NCBI GenBank assembly: GCA_023459335.1
Contig: JAEWUO010000014.1
Coordinates: forward strand, 1-64,000
Direction: 5' to 3'
DNA from: Bacillota bacterium
GTDB lineage: Bacteria; Bacillota; Clostridia; Christensenellales; CAG-138
Length of the DNA: 64,000 bases
The position numbers and the translations under genes were made by a program. Positions 51,935 to 60,787 of this stretch are shown piece after piece (positions within the stretch are counted from its first letter, which is position 1; every line of letters begins with the position of its first letter). The notes under the pieces were generated by a model. That model was not told the origin of the DNA. It ran no database searches and saw only the letters and a program-made list of their open reading frames with translations.

Positions 51935-52612
51935 GTGGAGAACAATACCATTCTGGTCATAGATGACGACCGAAACATCCTCGCCATCATCGAACTATAT
52001 CTTAAAAAAGCGGGTTTCCAGGTGTATACCTGCGCGGACGGAACCTCCGCCTTGGCGGCGTTTCACGAAACGAAACCCTCGCTCGTCGTGCTGGACATCA
52101 TGCTGCCCGGCAGGGATGGCTGGGCGGTTCTCCACGATATCCGCATGGAGAGCGAAACGCCGGTTATCATGCTCACCGCAAAAGGCGACACGGGCGATCG
52201 TGTACAGGGCCTTGAACTCGGCGCGGACGATTATATCGCAAAACCGTTCGACGCGAAAGAGCTCATCGCCCGCATCAAGGCGGTTCTCCGGCGCAGCACG
52301 CCCGCAGAACCCGCGCGGACGATCTCTCTGCCCGGGCTGACCGTTTCTCTGGAAAATTACGCGGTCACACTGGACGGGCGTCAGCTCGAGATGCCGCCAA
52401 AAGAAATCGAACTGCTTTACTTTCTTGCGAGCCACACCGGAAAGGTGTTTACCCGCGAGCAGCTTTTGGAGCAGGTTTGGGGTTTTGACTTTTTCGGCGA
52501 TTCGAGGACGGTGGACGTGCACGTCAAACGCATCCGCGAAAAACTCGGTGAAAATCACGAATGGGAACTGCGCACCGTTTGGGGCGTAGGGTATAAATTC
52601 GAACAAAAGTGA
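51935..52612 (+). CDS. OmpR-family response regulator
   Basis: A 225-residue regulator. The receiver starts NNTILVIDDDRNILAIIELY, with the phospho-acceptor in VLDIMLPGRDGW and the conserved Thr and Lys in MLTAKG and IAKPFDAKELIARI. The OmpR winged helix ends FFGDSRTVDVHVKRIREKL and RTVWGVGYKFE. It starts at GTG, 5 bp after GGAGGTG. It is paired with the kinase 9 bp downstream and with htrA, suggesting a cell-envelope stress response. Confidence 0.95.
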   Translation: MENNTILVIDDDRNILAIIELYLKKAGFQVYTCADGTSALAAFHETKPSLVVLDIMLPGRDGWAVLHDIRMESETPVIMLTAKGDTGDRVQGLELGADDYIAKPFDAKELIARIKAVLRRSTPAEPARTISLPGLTVSLENYAVTLDGRQLEMPPKEIELLYFLASHTGKVFTREQLLEQVWGFDFFGDSRTVDVHVKRIREKLGENHEWELRTVWGVGYKFEQK

Positions 52613-52621
52613 TGCGGTAAC

Positions 52622-54106
52622 ATGCGCAAGGACTTTCTCAGAACGCTGTTCTCCAGAATGCTGGCAACCTATATGAGCCTGACGCTCGGGTTGCTGCTCC
52701 TTTCCGGCGTCATCGTAGGCGCGCTCATGTCGGGGTTCGTCATGCGGCGCGAGAAGCAGAACATCGCAAACGAGATCGGCATCATTACCGGACTGTACTT
52801 TAACACGACGAGCTCCGTCGCCGGCGAAAACGCCGCGATACTCGAACTTAACACAATCGCCAGGCATTATGACGGATTGATCCAGATCATCTCGGTCGAC
52901 GGTGCGATGGCGCAATATGCCTCCGGCTCCAAGTGGAACGAAGTAATGAACACCCGCTTTACGGAGGAAGAGATTTCACGCATGCTGAACGCCGTTTCCG
53001 ATTTGGACGCGAGCAGCGTGCGTTTTACACAGAGTAAGGACAGTTTTCAAATACTGGTGGGGACGAAACCCGTCGTCCGCGAGGGGATCGCGACGCATGT
53101 GGTGCGCTTCTATATCGATATCACCGAAGCGCGCGGCGCGGTGGGAATGGCGTTTGCGGAAGTCATGCTGGTGTCGCTCATCGCGGTTTTACTTTCCGTC
53201 ATCGCCGTATATTACACTACTTCACGCATGACGCGTCCGTTTATGGAGATCAACGAGATCGTGCAGAAGTACGCCAAAGGCGATTATAACATTCGTATTC
53301 CGATCAGCAGCGTGGAGGAAGCGACGCAGCTCGCCGTCAGTTTCAACAACATGGCGGACCAGCTCAAGGATCTCGAGGCGACCAGAAGGAGCTTCGTAGC
53401 GAACGTCAGCCACGAGCTGAGAAGCCCGCTGACCAGTATGAAGGGCTTCCTCGAAGCGATGCAGGACGGAACGATCGGACCCGAGGAACATGAAAAATAC
53501 ATTGGCATCGTCCTCGCGGAAACCAAGCGCATGGCGGGCATGGTCAACGACCTGCTAGACCTGGCGCGCATCGAAAGCGGCAAGACGGCGCTGAAGCTCG
53601 AAATTTTCGACATCAACGAGCTGATCCGGCGGACACTCATCACCTTCGAAGCGCGTATTTACGATCACCACATGGAAGTGGACGTCAAGTTTGCGCAGGA
53701 ACAATATTACGTGGAGGCGGACAGCGCGCAGATTTCGCAGGTGCTGCGCAATATCATCGACAACGCGATCAAGTATTCACCGGACGACAGCAAACTCAGG
53801 ATCGCGACCTACGCGCTGCGGCGCGAGGTTTACGTCAGCATTCAGGATTCCGGGCAGGGCATACCGGAAGAGGACATTCCGCACGTATTCGACCGCTTCT
53901 ACAAGGTGGAAAAGGCGCATACGCCCAGCAAACAGAGCGGAACGGGGCTCGGCCTTTCCATCGTAAAGCGCATCATCGACCAGCATAACCAGACCATTAC
54001 GCTGAAAAGCGCGAGAGGCAAAGGAAGTACATTTACATTTACGCTGAAACGCGCGCCGGTTCCAAAACGCGCGCCTCAGGACGGAGGTAAGAAAAATGGA
54101 ACATAA
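52622..54106 (+). CDS. Sensor histidine kinase
   Basis: A 494-residue membrane kinase. Two helices (MSLTLGLLLLSGVIVGALMS, about 19-38, and LVSLIAVLLSVIAVYYTT, about 183-200) flank an extracytoplasmic sensor of about 135 residues. A HAMP domain, the phosphorylated His in NVSHELRSPLTSMKGF (about 264) and the ATPase boxes IIDNAIKYS, IQDSGQGIPEEDI and SGTGLGLSIVKRI follow. The htrA gene overlaps its 3' end by 11 bp. Confidence 0.95.
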   Translation: MRKDFLRTLFSRMLATYMSLTLGLLLLSGVIVGALMSGFVMRREKQNIANEIGIITGLYFNTTSSVAGENAAILELNTIARHYDGLIQIISVDGAMAQYASGSKWNEVMNTRFTEEEISRMLNAVSDLDASSVRFTQSKDSFQILVGTKPVVREGIATHVVRFYIDITEARGAVGMAFAEVMLVSLIAVLLSVIAVYYTTSRMTRPFMEINEIVQKYAKGDYNIRIPISSVEEATQLAVSFNNMADQLKDLEATRRSFVANVSHELRSPLTSMKGFLEAMQDGTIGPEEHEKYIGIVLAETKRMAGMVNDLLDLARIESGKTALKLEIFDINELIRRTLITFEARIYDHHMEVDVKFAQEQYYVEADSAQISQVLRNIIDNAIKYSPDDSKLRIATYALRREVYVSIQDSGQGIPEEDIPHVFDRFYKVEKAHTPSKQSGTGLGLSIVKRIIDQHNQTITLKSARGKGSTFTFTLKRAPVPKRAPQDGGKKNGT

Positions 54107-55478
54107 CGGATTTTACAGTTCGGACCAGGGCGACGGGCACAGGCGCGAAAACAGGGGCGGCAACGCGTTTGCCACCATCGTCATCGTAATCGTCGTGGCG
54201 CTCCTCGCGCTGTTGATCGTCGGCCTCTTCTGGCCGAATCTGCTTGGCGTGAATCCACAGGATGATCTTATTTTGGCGACGCCGACGCCGCATCCGACCG
54301 CGGCTCCGAACGGGGAGGAAATAACGCCGCCTGCCGCCGCCGCAACCGAGCCGCCGAAGTCGAGCCAGTCTCCGCAGGATACACAGGAGCCGGGCGTCAG
54401 TTCGGAAGACAGACAAATGCCCGCTCTCGACGGCATGGTCCCCAACCTGCCGGGCGCGATAGCAAACCCCATTCCGGATATTTTCGATGCGGTGTCTCCG
54501 GGCGTAGTCGGCGTGCTCAACTATCAGAAAACGCTGAACTTCAATGGAAAGACTGTTGATGAGCTGTTCGGAAGCGGATCCGGATTCGTCGTTTCCAGCG
54601 CGGGGTATATCCTGACAAATGCGCATGTTGTAGACGGCGCGAGCAAGATCACCGTAAAGGTGTACGGAGAGAAAGAGGAGCGCGACGCGCTGCTGATCGG
54701 TTCCGATATGGAGACGGATATCGCCGTTCTGAAAGTGAAGGATGCGAATCTGACGCCGCTTAAGCTGGGCGATTCCGATCTGGTTCGCGTAGGCGAGTAT
54801 GTGCTGGCGATCGGCAATCCCCTTTCGACGGATGAACTTGCCAACACGATCACGTTTGGCATCATCAGCGCGAACAAGCGCGAGGTGACCATCGATAACT
54901 ATACGAACACTTACCTCCAGACCGACGCCGCGATCAACTTCGGCAACAGCGGAGGTCCCCTGATCAATATGAGCGGCGAGGTCATCGGCATTAACAGCGC
55001 GAAGACCGTTACCGCGGGTTATGATGCGATGGGAAACGCGGTCAGCGCGGAAGGAATCGGATTCGCACTGCCGATCAATCAAGTCAAGAAGATCATGGCA
55101 ACGCTCATTGAAAACGGCCGGATCGAACGTCCGGGCATCGGCGTCACGGTCAGTACGGTGGACGAAGCGACGGCGGAGGAAGAAGGCGTCCCGGTCGGTG
55201 CGCGCGTTGAGAGCGTCGTAAAAGACAGGCCGGCGGCGAATGCAGGCGTGTTGGCCGGCGATATCATCGTGGAAGCAAACGGCGAAACCATCACGACCCA
55301 TCAGCAGCTGGTCAATCTCGTGCTCGCGTGCATGATCGGCGACGAGCTGAAGATCAAAGTATACCGGGACGGGGAATACCTCGATCTAACGATTATGATC
55401 GGAAATAAAACGGACATGAACTTTGAAGACATCGTTGGCGGAGGCACGCCGTCGCCGGAACCTTCGACAACCCCGTAA
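54096..55478 (+). CDS. htrA: HtrA/DegP-like serine protease with PDZ domain
   Basis: A 460-residue membrane-anchored protease. A cytoplasmic N-terminus and one helix (ATIVIVIVVALLALLIVGLF) are followed by a Pro/Thr/Gln-rich linker (about 65-110), the trypsin-like domain with His in ILTNAHVVDGA, Asp in METDIAVLKV and Ser in NFGNSGGPLINMSG, and one PDZ domain (GVLAGDIIVEANGETI). It degrades or refolds misfolded exported proteins. GGAGGT precedes the ATG inside the kinase gene. Confidence 0.96.
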   Translation: MEHNGFYSSDQGDGHRRENRGGNAFATIVIVIVVALLALLIVGLFWPNLLGVNPQDDLILATPTPHPTAAPNGEEITPPAAAATEPPKSSQSPQDTQEPGVSSEDRQMPALDGMVPNLPGAIANPIPDIFDAVSPGVVGVLNYQKTLNFNGKTVDELFGSGSGFVVSSAGYILTNAHVVDGASKITVKVYGEKEERDALLIGSDMETDIAVLKVKDANLTPLKLGDSDLVRVGEYVLAIGNPLSTDELANTITFGIISANKREVTIDNYTNTYLQTDAAINFGNSGGPLINMSGEVIGINSAKTVTAGYDAMGNAVSAEGIGFALPINQVKKIMATLIENGRIERPGIGVTVSTVDEATAEEEGVPVGARVESVVKDRPAANAGVLAGDIIVEANGETITTHQQLVNLVLACMIGDELKIKVYRDGEYLDLTIMIGNKTDMNFEDIVGGGTPSPEPSTTP

Positions 55479-55500
55479 ACAACAGGTAATGAGAAAAAAG

Positions 55501-55530
55501 AAGCGGCGCTCCGAAAAGAGCGCCGCTTTT
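55501..55530. terminator. Bidirectional terminator between htrA and ppx/gppA
   Basis: An 11-bp stem AAGCGGCGCTC/GAGCGCCGCTT (55501-55511, 55518-55528) with an A tract before and TTTT after. Confidence 0.88.
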
Positions 55531-55545
55531 CATATGATACCTCAG

Positions 55546-56457
55546 TCAGCGTGAGAGCGTTTGAAACAGGTGCATTGCATACCCGTCAATCCCGTCAGAC
55601 AGCGTCGCGCCGATATGGGATGCGTTCAGGTGCTCTAAAAGAAACTGCAGGATGACGCCTCCGTGCAATATCACATCGTGGCGGTCTTTTAAAAGCGGCA
55701 CTTTCGCACGTTCCGCGTCGCCCATGCCGTCCAGCGCGTTGAGAACCGCCCTGAGCGCGAAGGCCTCGACAGGCTTTTCACCCTGCCAGGGAGAGAACGT
55801 ATCCTGCCCTTCGCAGAGCAGAGCGAGCGTCGTAATGGTTCCGCCCACGCCGAGCAGATCGGCTTCTTTTTTCAATCGCTCGGCGGCATGGATTTCCGTT
55901 CGCGGGTCTTGGGCCGAGAACCCGAATAAACCGGATAGTATGGGGTAAAGCGCGTCATGGATCATCGGCAGTTCGTCAAACGGCGCGAGGTCTTTCGCGC
56001 GGACACAGCCGATCGGCCAGCTTTCCTGCGATTTTGCGCGTACGATCTGCGTGCTGCCGCCGCCGATATCGAGAATTGTACGCAATCCGCTGGGGTCGGC
56101 GCCGCGCTGTGCGAACAGCGCTTCCTCCGAACCGGAGAGGATGCGCGCGTGGCCTTTTCCGATGATCTCCTCGACCGAGGAGATGAATGAATTTCCGTTG
56201 GCCGCGTCCCGTACTGCGCTTGTCGCATAAGCAAACGACAAAAATCCCTGCGCCGCCAGATCGGCATGCACCGAACGGATGACGAGCAGGGACTGCAGCA
56301 TCCGCGCCTGTGATAGCGCGCCGGTCTCGGCGAGCCCTTCCGCCAGACGCGTGGTATAAACGCGTTTTCCCGATATCTGCGGCTCACCTTCCGAGGAGGC
56401 CGTCAGCCGCGCGGTTCGGACCGTGTTGCTTCCGATGTCGAATACGATTAGTTTCAT
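55546..56457 (-). CDS. Ppx/GppA family phosphatase
   Basis: A 303-residue ASKHA-fold protein related to exopolyphosphatase and pppGpp phosphatase. It starts KLIVFDIGSNTVRTARL (phosphate 1); YATSAVRDAANG, SGSEEALFAQRG and ILDIGGGSTQIV (phosphate 2) are typical, with LLGVGGTITTLAL later. It has only the two N-terminal domains, like the short clostridial members. It overlaps the divIC-like gene by 4 bp (ATGA), so both are co-translated. Confidence 0.9.
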   Translation of the reverse strand: MKLIVFDIGSNTVRTARLTASSEGEPQISGKRVYTTRLAEGLAETGALSQARMLQSLLVIRSVHADLAAQGFLSFAYATSAVRDAANGNSFISSVEEIIGKGHARILSGSEEALFAQRGADPSGLRTILDIGGGSTQIVRAKSQESWPIGCVRAKDLAPFDELPMIHDALYPILSGLFGFSAQDPRTEIHAAERLKKEADLLGVGGTITTLALLCEGQDTFSPWQGEKPVEAFALRAVLNALDGMGDAERAKVPLLKDRHDVILHGGVILQFLLEHLNASHIGATLSDGIDGYAMHLFQTLSR

Positions 56458-56909
56458 GGCCCGATGGTGACGACGGTAACGTCCGGCGCAGAAGTCGGCA
56501 TCGGCGTAGGCGTCGGGGAAGGAACCGCCGTCGGCGTCGTCAGCGCGGGCACAGGCGTTGGCGTTTCCGCAAATTTCGGCGTCACCTGGGCAGTGTCCGA
56601 ATCATCGTAAAATTTCCAGTCGCCTTCAAAAACATAACCCAGTTTTTCGCGCGCATACTGAATCATATAATCCGTAGTCTGCATGTATTCCAGCATGCGT
56701 TCCAGCCGCTCCTGTTCGACCTTCTTAGCGTCGAGCTTTGATTGCAGCTCCACCTTCTGACTCGCGATGCTGTCCAACTTCGTCTGCTGGGAAAGGAATA
56801 CGCCGCCCAATACAAAGAAGGTGAGGATGAAAAACAGGATAAGATAACGCGGCCGGATGCGGAATCCGGTTCGGACGCGTTCGATTCGTTCTGTGGGCTT
56901 ATTTGCCAT
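56454..56909 (-). CDS. Septum formation initiator protein (DivIC/FtsB-like)
   Basis: A 151-residue bitopic protein: a basic N-terminus, one helix (YLILFFILTFFVLGGVFL, about 25-42), a coiled coil (SQKVELQSKLDAKKVEQERL) and the FtsB/DivIC segment TDYMIQYAREKLGYVFEGD, then an unusual Pro/Thr-rich tail of about 45 residues with PTPTPMPT. It helps assemble the divisome. No ribosome site is clear; the ATG at 56909 gives the normal N-terminus. Confidence 0.82.
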   Translation of the reverse strand: MANKPTERIERVRTGFRIRPRYLILFFILTFFVLGGVFLSQQTKLDSIASQKVELQSKLDAKKVEQERLERMLEYMQTTDYMIQYAREKLGYVFEGDWKFYDDSDTAQVTPKFAETPTPVPALTTPTAVPSPTPTPMPTSAPDVTVVTIGP

Positions 56910-57257
56910 GGTGAGTATCTTAGCATAGTTCATAATAAAATAAAAGAGACGCCGCAAGAGGTTTTCAAAATGGTTACACTGATAAAAAGATTCGTAAAAG
57001 AACGATCGAAGTAATAAACATAAGTTGATTTTATTCTCCAATAACACGTACGGTTAACGCGGAATTGATCCATTCAAAATAAATACAGTGTAAAATTATA
57101 AGGATCCTTTGATCGTAACGCAGTCGTTCCGGTTACATACCCGCCGATAGATCGCGTAACGGCAGACGCTTAAGAAGCCTTGTCTTGCTTAAGATCGTTA
57201 CTTTCCGGCTGAATTGCCTTATTTGAAAGATCGGAGCCGAAAATAGAACGGCGCATA

Positions 57258-57286
57258 TTGACAAACGGAATACCAGAAGATATGAT
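57258..57286 (+). promoter_or_regulatory. Promoter of rho
   Basis: TTGACA (57258-57263), 17 bp, TATGAT (57281-57286). The 56910-57250 stretch upstream is AT-rich, holds the start region of the divIC-like gene on the minus strand, and shows no gene. Confidence 0.82.
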
Positions 57287-57303
57287 TTATTATTAATCAT
57301 ATC
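57279..57303. promoter_or_regulatory. Palindrome overlapping the rho -10 box
   Basis: GATATGATT (57279-57287) and AATCATATC (57295-57303), a perfect 9-bp inverted repeat covering the -10 and start site. It is well placed as an operator or as a hairpin at the 5' end of the transcript. Confidence 0.5.
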
Positions 57304-57366
57304 ATATCGAATCAGCTTCTTGAATCATGACAGGCAGTTGGTCTTACCGTAGAGAGGAGTATACAG

Positions 57367-59241
57367 TTGAACAAGGAACAGCTAGAGGCGAAGAGCCTTG
57401 GAGATTTGCGTGAAATCGCAAAACTGCAGGGTGTAAAGTCCTTAACGAAATATCGAAAAAACGATCTGATTGAAATCATCATGGCGGGCGGGGTTTTGCC
57501 TGCCGATTTTGAGTCGCCCGCCGCAGACGATGCCGCTGAAGCGGAAGAAGCCGTTTCCGCATCGCAGCCGCAGCCGGACGGATCAGGAACGCTCGAAGAG
57601 GGAGAAGACCCGATGAGCCGCGCTCCGCAGCAGGAAGCGGATGGCGGTTACCGCCGCGGCGGATATACGCCGCGTCCGTACCAGCAAAACAAACCATACT
57701 ACGACAACCGCCAGCAGCAGGGCGGATACCAGAGACGGCAATATTCGCCGCAGGGGAACTACCAGCAGGGATACCAGCAGCAGGGCGGATATCAGCAGGG
57801 CGGGTATTCGCGCGGCGGATATCAGCAGGGCGGCTATCAACAGGGCGGCTTTCAGCAGCAAACTGGCTATCAGCAGCAAAGCGGATATCAGCAGCAGAGC
57901 GGTTACCAGCAAAATGGTTACCAGAACAACTATACGCCGAACAATTATGGCGCAGATCAGGCGGGGTTTGAAAACGACCGCAACTACCGCCCGCGTGCGA
58001 ACGCCGCGGAAGGATACTATAACAAAGATTACGGGACAAGCAATCCCGCGGTGCCGGAAATCCTTCAGACCGGCGAGTGCGGGGACGCCGAAGGCGTTCT
58101 CGAAGTGCTTCCGGACGGATATGGTTTCCTGCGCAGCGAAAATTACCTTTCGGGACAGCACGATGTCTATATATCCATCGCGCAGATCCGCCGATTCGGC
58201 CTGCGCACCGGGGACATGGTGACCGGTAAAACGCGCCCGTCGAAAGAAGGGGAGCGCTTCCTTGCGCTTCTCTACATCACTGCGGTCAACGGCGAATCCC
58301 CCGAGAGCATCGTGGAGCGCAAGCCGTACGAAGAGCTCGTTCCCGTTTTCCCATACGAACGCTACACACTCGAATTGCCGGGCTCAAACAACCTTGCGAT
58401 ACGTCTCATCGACCTGATCGCGCCGGTCGGCAAGGGCCAGCGCGCCATGATCGTATCCCAGCCCAAGGCCGGAAAGACGACGCTCTTAAAGAGTATCGCC
58501 AACGGTATTTCGACGAACTATCCCGATTCGCACCTCATCGTGCTGCTCATCGACGAACGGCCGGAAGAAGTGACGGACATGCAGCGCTCCATCAAGGGAG
58601 AAGTACTGTATTCCACCTTCGACGAACTGCCGGAACACCATACGCGCGTGGCGGAAATGGTTCTTGAGCGCGCGATGCGCCTCGTAGAGATGGGCAAGGA
58701 CGTCGTTATCCTGCTGGACAGCCTGACGCGCCTTGCGCGCGCATACAATCTCACAATTCCCCCGACTGGGCGGACGCTCTCCGGCGGCATGGACCCCGGC
58801 GCGCTGCATAAACCGAAGCGTTTCTTCGGCGCCGCGCGGAAAATCGAAAACGGCGGCAGCCTGACCGTGATCGCCACCGCGCTGACCGAAACCGGCAGCA
58901 GGATGGACGATATGGTGTATGAAGAATTCAAGGGCACCGGCAACATGGAAATCCATCTCGACCGCAAGCTCAGCGAGCGGCGCATCTTCCCGGCCATCGA
59001 CATTTACAAATCTGGCACGCGCAGGGAAGACCTGCTGCTCTCGACGGAGGAACTCGAAGCGGTACGCACGATCCGCCGCGTCCTCTCCGGCGGAAACCCG
59101 GCGGACGTGACGGAACACCTGATCGGCATGCTTGAGAAAACGAATAACAACGAGGAGTTTCTGCAGCGTCTTAAGGATTGGGTCAGCATCTACGAAAAAG
59201 ACGGCTATACGACCATGTCAACGAGCCGGTTTGGGAAATAA
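57367..59241 (+). CDS. rho: Transcription termination factor Rho with prion-like insertion
   Basis: A 624-residue hexameric RNA helicase. The N-terminal SAP-like domain (about 1-50) is followed by an acidic stretch, then about 100 residues (about 97-200) built from Gln, Gly, Tyr and Asn in repeats such as YQQGGYQQGG and YQQQSGYQQQ. The cold-shock RNA-binding domain (GVLEVLPDGYGFLRSE), Walker A in VSQPKAGKTTLLKS, Walker B in VVILLDSLTRLARAYN and LSGGMDPGALHKPKRFFGAA are intact. It starts with TTG, 7 bp after AGGAG. E. coli Rho has 419 residues. Confidence 0.97.
   Translation: MNKEQLEAKSLGDLREIAKLQGVKSLTKYRKNDLIEIIMAGGVLPADFESPAADDAAEAEEAVSASQPQPDGSGTLEEGEDPMSRAPQQEADGGYRRGGYTPRPYQQNKPYYDNRQQQGGYQRRQYSPQGNYQQGYQQQGGYQQGGYSRGGYQQGGYQQGGFQQQTGYQQQSGYQQQSGYQQNGYQNNYTPNNYGADQAGFENDRNYRPRANAAEGYYNKDYGTSNPAVPEILQTGECGDAEGVLEVLPDGYGFLRSENYLSGQHDVYISIAQIRRFGLRTGDMVTGKTRPSKEGERFLALLYITAVNGESPESIVERKPYEELVPVFPYERYTLELPGSNNLAIRLIDLIAPVGKGQRAMIVSQPKAGKTTLLKSIANGISTNYPDSHLIVLLIDERPEEVTDMQRSIKGEVLYSTFDELPEHHTRVAEMVLERAMRLVEMGKDVVILLDSLTRLARAYNLTIPPTGRTLSGGMDPGALHKPKRFFGAARKIENGGSLTVIATALTETGSRMDDMVYEEFKGTGNMEIHLDRKLSERRIFPAIDIYKSGTRREDLLLSTEELEAVRTIRRVLSGGNPADVTEHLIGMLEKTNNNEEFLQRLKDWVSIYEKDGYTTMSTSRFGK
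57652..57945 (+). repeat. Repetitive Gln/Gly/Tyr codon tract in rho
   Basis: Imperfect short tandem repeats around GGATATCAGCAGGGC encode the low-complexity insertion of Rho. Codons for the same residue vary (cag/caa, tat/tac, ggc/gga), so the tract is kept at the protein level rather than being a fresh expansion. Confidence 0.85.
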
Positions 59242-59296
59242 ACCGCGTCAACAACCGTAAAAATACGCATTTGAACACGAATGCGTTAAAAAACTA

Positions 59297-59325
59297 TTGC
59301 TTTTTATTCGCCCGCTCGTTATAAT
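59297..59325 (+). promoter_or_regulatory. Promoter of rpmE
   Basis: TTGCTT (59297-59302), 17 bp, TATAAT (59320-59325), 34 bp before the ATG. Confidence 0.78.
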
Positions 59326-59359
59326 AGCCGATGGTAGAGTTTTAAAGGAGTGATCTGGC

Positions 59360-59557
59360 ATGAAAAAGGACATCCATCCGAAATATGGCGAAGCTACCGT
59401 CCACTGCGCATGCGGCGAGACGTTCAAGACCGGTTCTACGAAAGAGGAACTGTCCGTTGAAATCTGCAGCAAGTGCCATCCGTTTTTCACCGGCAAACAA
59501 AAGCTCGTGGACAGCGGCGGACGCGTCGACCGTTTCAAAAAGCGTTACGGTCTGTAA
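59360..59557 (+). CDS. rpmE: Ribosomal protein bL31, zinc-binding form
   Basis: A 65-residue large-subunit protein. It starts MKKDIHPKYGEATVHCACGE and has CAC plus CSKC, the four cysteines of the zinc-containing form, then HPFFTGKQKLVDSGGRVDRF. AAAGGAG precedes the ATG. It has its own promoter and terminator downstream of rho. Confidence 0.98.
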   Translation: MKKDIHPKYGEATVHCACGETFKTGSTKEELSVEICSKCHPFFTGKQKLVDSGGRVDRFKKRYGL

Positions 59558-59565
59558 GAAACGTG

Positions 59566-59597
59566 AAAACCTTCCCTATATTAAGGGGAGGTTTTTT
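59566..59597 (+). terminator. Terminator after rpmE
   Basis: AAAACCTTCCC (59566-59576) pairs with GGGGAGGTTTT (59585-59595), one G-U, followed by T residues to 59597. The gap up to 59809 is T-rich and holds no gene I can support. Confidence 0.85.
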
Positions 59598-59701
59598 CTT
59601 GAAGAGCAGATTTTTTTCAGGACTGGCCTTTTATTCTCTTGAATTTTTTCTTAGAGAGAAGAATTTTCTTAGTACGGGCTTTTGTTCGGGGAGGGTTTTT
59701 C

Positions 59702-59731
59702 TTGCCCGAGGTAATTTGACTGTGATACAAT
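59702..59731 (+). promoter_or_regulatory. Promoter of the DUF1385 gene
   Basis: TTGCCC (59702-59707), 18 bp, TACAAT (59726-59731). The -35 is weak. Confidence 0.4.
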
Positions 59732-59809
59732 AATCGGAACCATGCAGGGAAACGTGTTCGGAACTGCAAATTTATTCTCGCGAAAAAGCAAAACAAGGAG
59801 CAATCATCG

Positions 59810-60787
59810 ATGAAACGATGCTCGGTCGGCGGCCAGGCGGTCATGGAAGGCGTTATGATGCGCACCATGAACGGCGGTATCGCGCTCGCCGTTCGCAAAG
59901 CCGACGGCACCATAGAAACGGAATTTACGCCGAAAAAAAATCTCAATCAGAACCCGATCCTGAAGTGGCCCGTTGTGCGCGGGGTCGTCGCGTTCGTCGA
60001 TTCGATTTCGACCGGCATGAAGACGATGACGCGCTCCGCCGAACTCTACGGCGAAGCGATCGACGAAGAGCCGAGCCGGTTTGAAAAATGGATCGCCAAC
60101 AAGACGGGCAAGGATGTCATGGATATCGCAATCGTCGTGGCCGTCGTTCTCGCGGCGGCGCTCGCAATCGGGTTATTTGTCCTGCTTCCTTCGCTGGTCA
60201 CGCAGTTCATCCCGTGGGCGGACGACACGCCCCGTATCTGGAAGAGCCTCGTGGAAGGCTTCGTCCGGCTGCTGATCTTCCTGGGTTATATTTCGGCGAT
60301 TTCGCTGATGAAGGACATCCGCCGCGTCTATATGTATCACGGTGCGGAGCATAAGACCATCGCCTGCTACGAGCACGAAGCGCCGATGACGCCGGAGAGC
60401 GCGATGAAATACTCCCGCCTGCACGCGCGCTGCGGAACGAATTATCTGTTCCTGGTCATGGCGGTTTCAATTCTGTTTTTCGCGATGCTGCCCTACGCTG
60501 AAAATTTCTTCCTGCGCTTTCTGACGAGAATCGTCTTTCTGCCGCTCGTCGCTGGACTTGCGTACGAAGTTCTGAAGCTCGCAGCTTCATCGGACGCGCT
60601 TTGGGCGCGCGTCATCCGCGCACCGGGGCTGGGGCTGCAGTATCTCACGACCAGGGAGCCGGAACCCGCAATGATCGAGGTTGCGATCAAAGCGTTTGAG
60701 CTCGCCATCAACGACGGCGTCGTTCCCGCAAAAGACGAGACGGCGCATGAAGCAAAAGAAAGCGTAAAGGAGCCTGATCCCGCGTGA
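59810..60787 (+). CDS. DUF1385 membrane protein (YqhQ-like)
   Basis: A 325-residue protein of the DUF1385 family. It starts CSVGGQAVMEGVMMRTMNGG, the family signature, then has several helices (IAIVVAVVLAAALAIGLFVL, LVEGFVRLLIFLGYISAISL) and MYHGAEHKTIACYEHEAPMT, a His/Glu-rich motif that looks metal-binding. Function is not established. AAGGAG lies 10 bp before the ATG. In many Clostridia it sits between rpmE and prmC, as here, and it overlaps prmC by 4 bp. Confidence 0.92.
   Translation: MKRCSVGGQAVMEGVMMRTMNGGIALAVRKADGTIETEFTPKKNLNQNPILKWPVVRGVVAFVDSISTGMKTMTRSAELYGEAIDEEPSRFEKWIANKTGKDVMDIAIVVAVVLAAALAIGLFVLLPSLVTQFIPWADDTPRIWKSLVEGFVRLLIFLGYISAISLMKDIRRVYMYHGAEHKTIACYEHEAPMTPESAMKYSRLHARCGTNYLFLVMAVSILFFAMLPYAENFFLRFLTRIVFLPLVAGLAYEVLKLAASSDALWARVIRAPGLGLQYLTTREPEPAMIEVAIKAFELAINDGVVPAKDETAHEAKESVKEPDPA

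Noticed and set aside
59265..59286. ACGCATT/AATGCGT hairpin after rho as a terminator
   Set aside because: The stem is only 7 bp and it is followed by A residues instead of T on the plus strand.
59558..59809. Open frame in the T-rich gap after rpmE
   Set aside because: It runs through the rpmE terminator, is rich in Phe from T tracts, and has no ribosome site.
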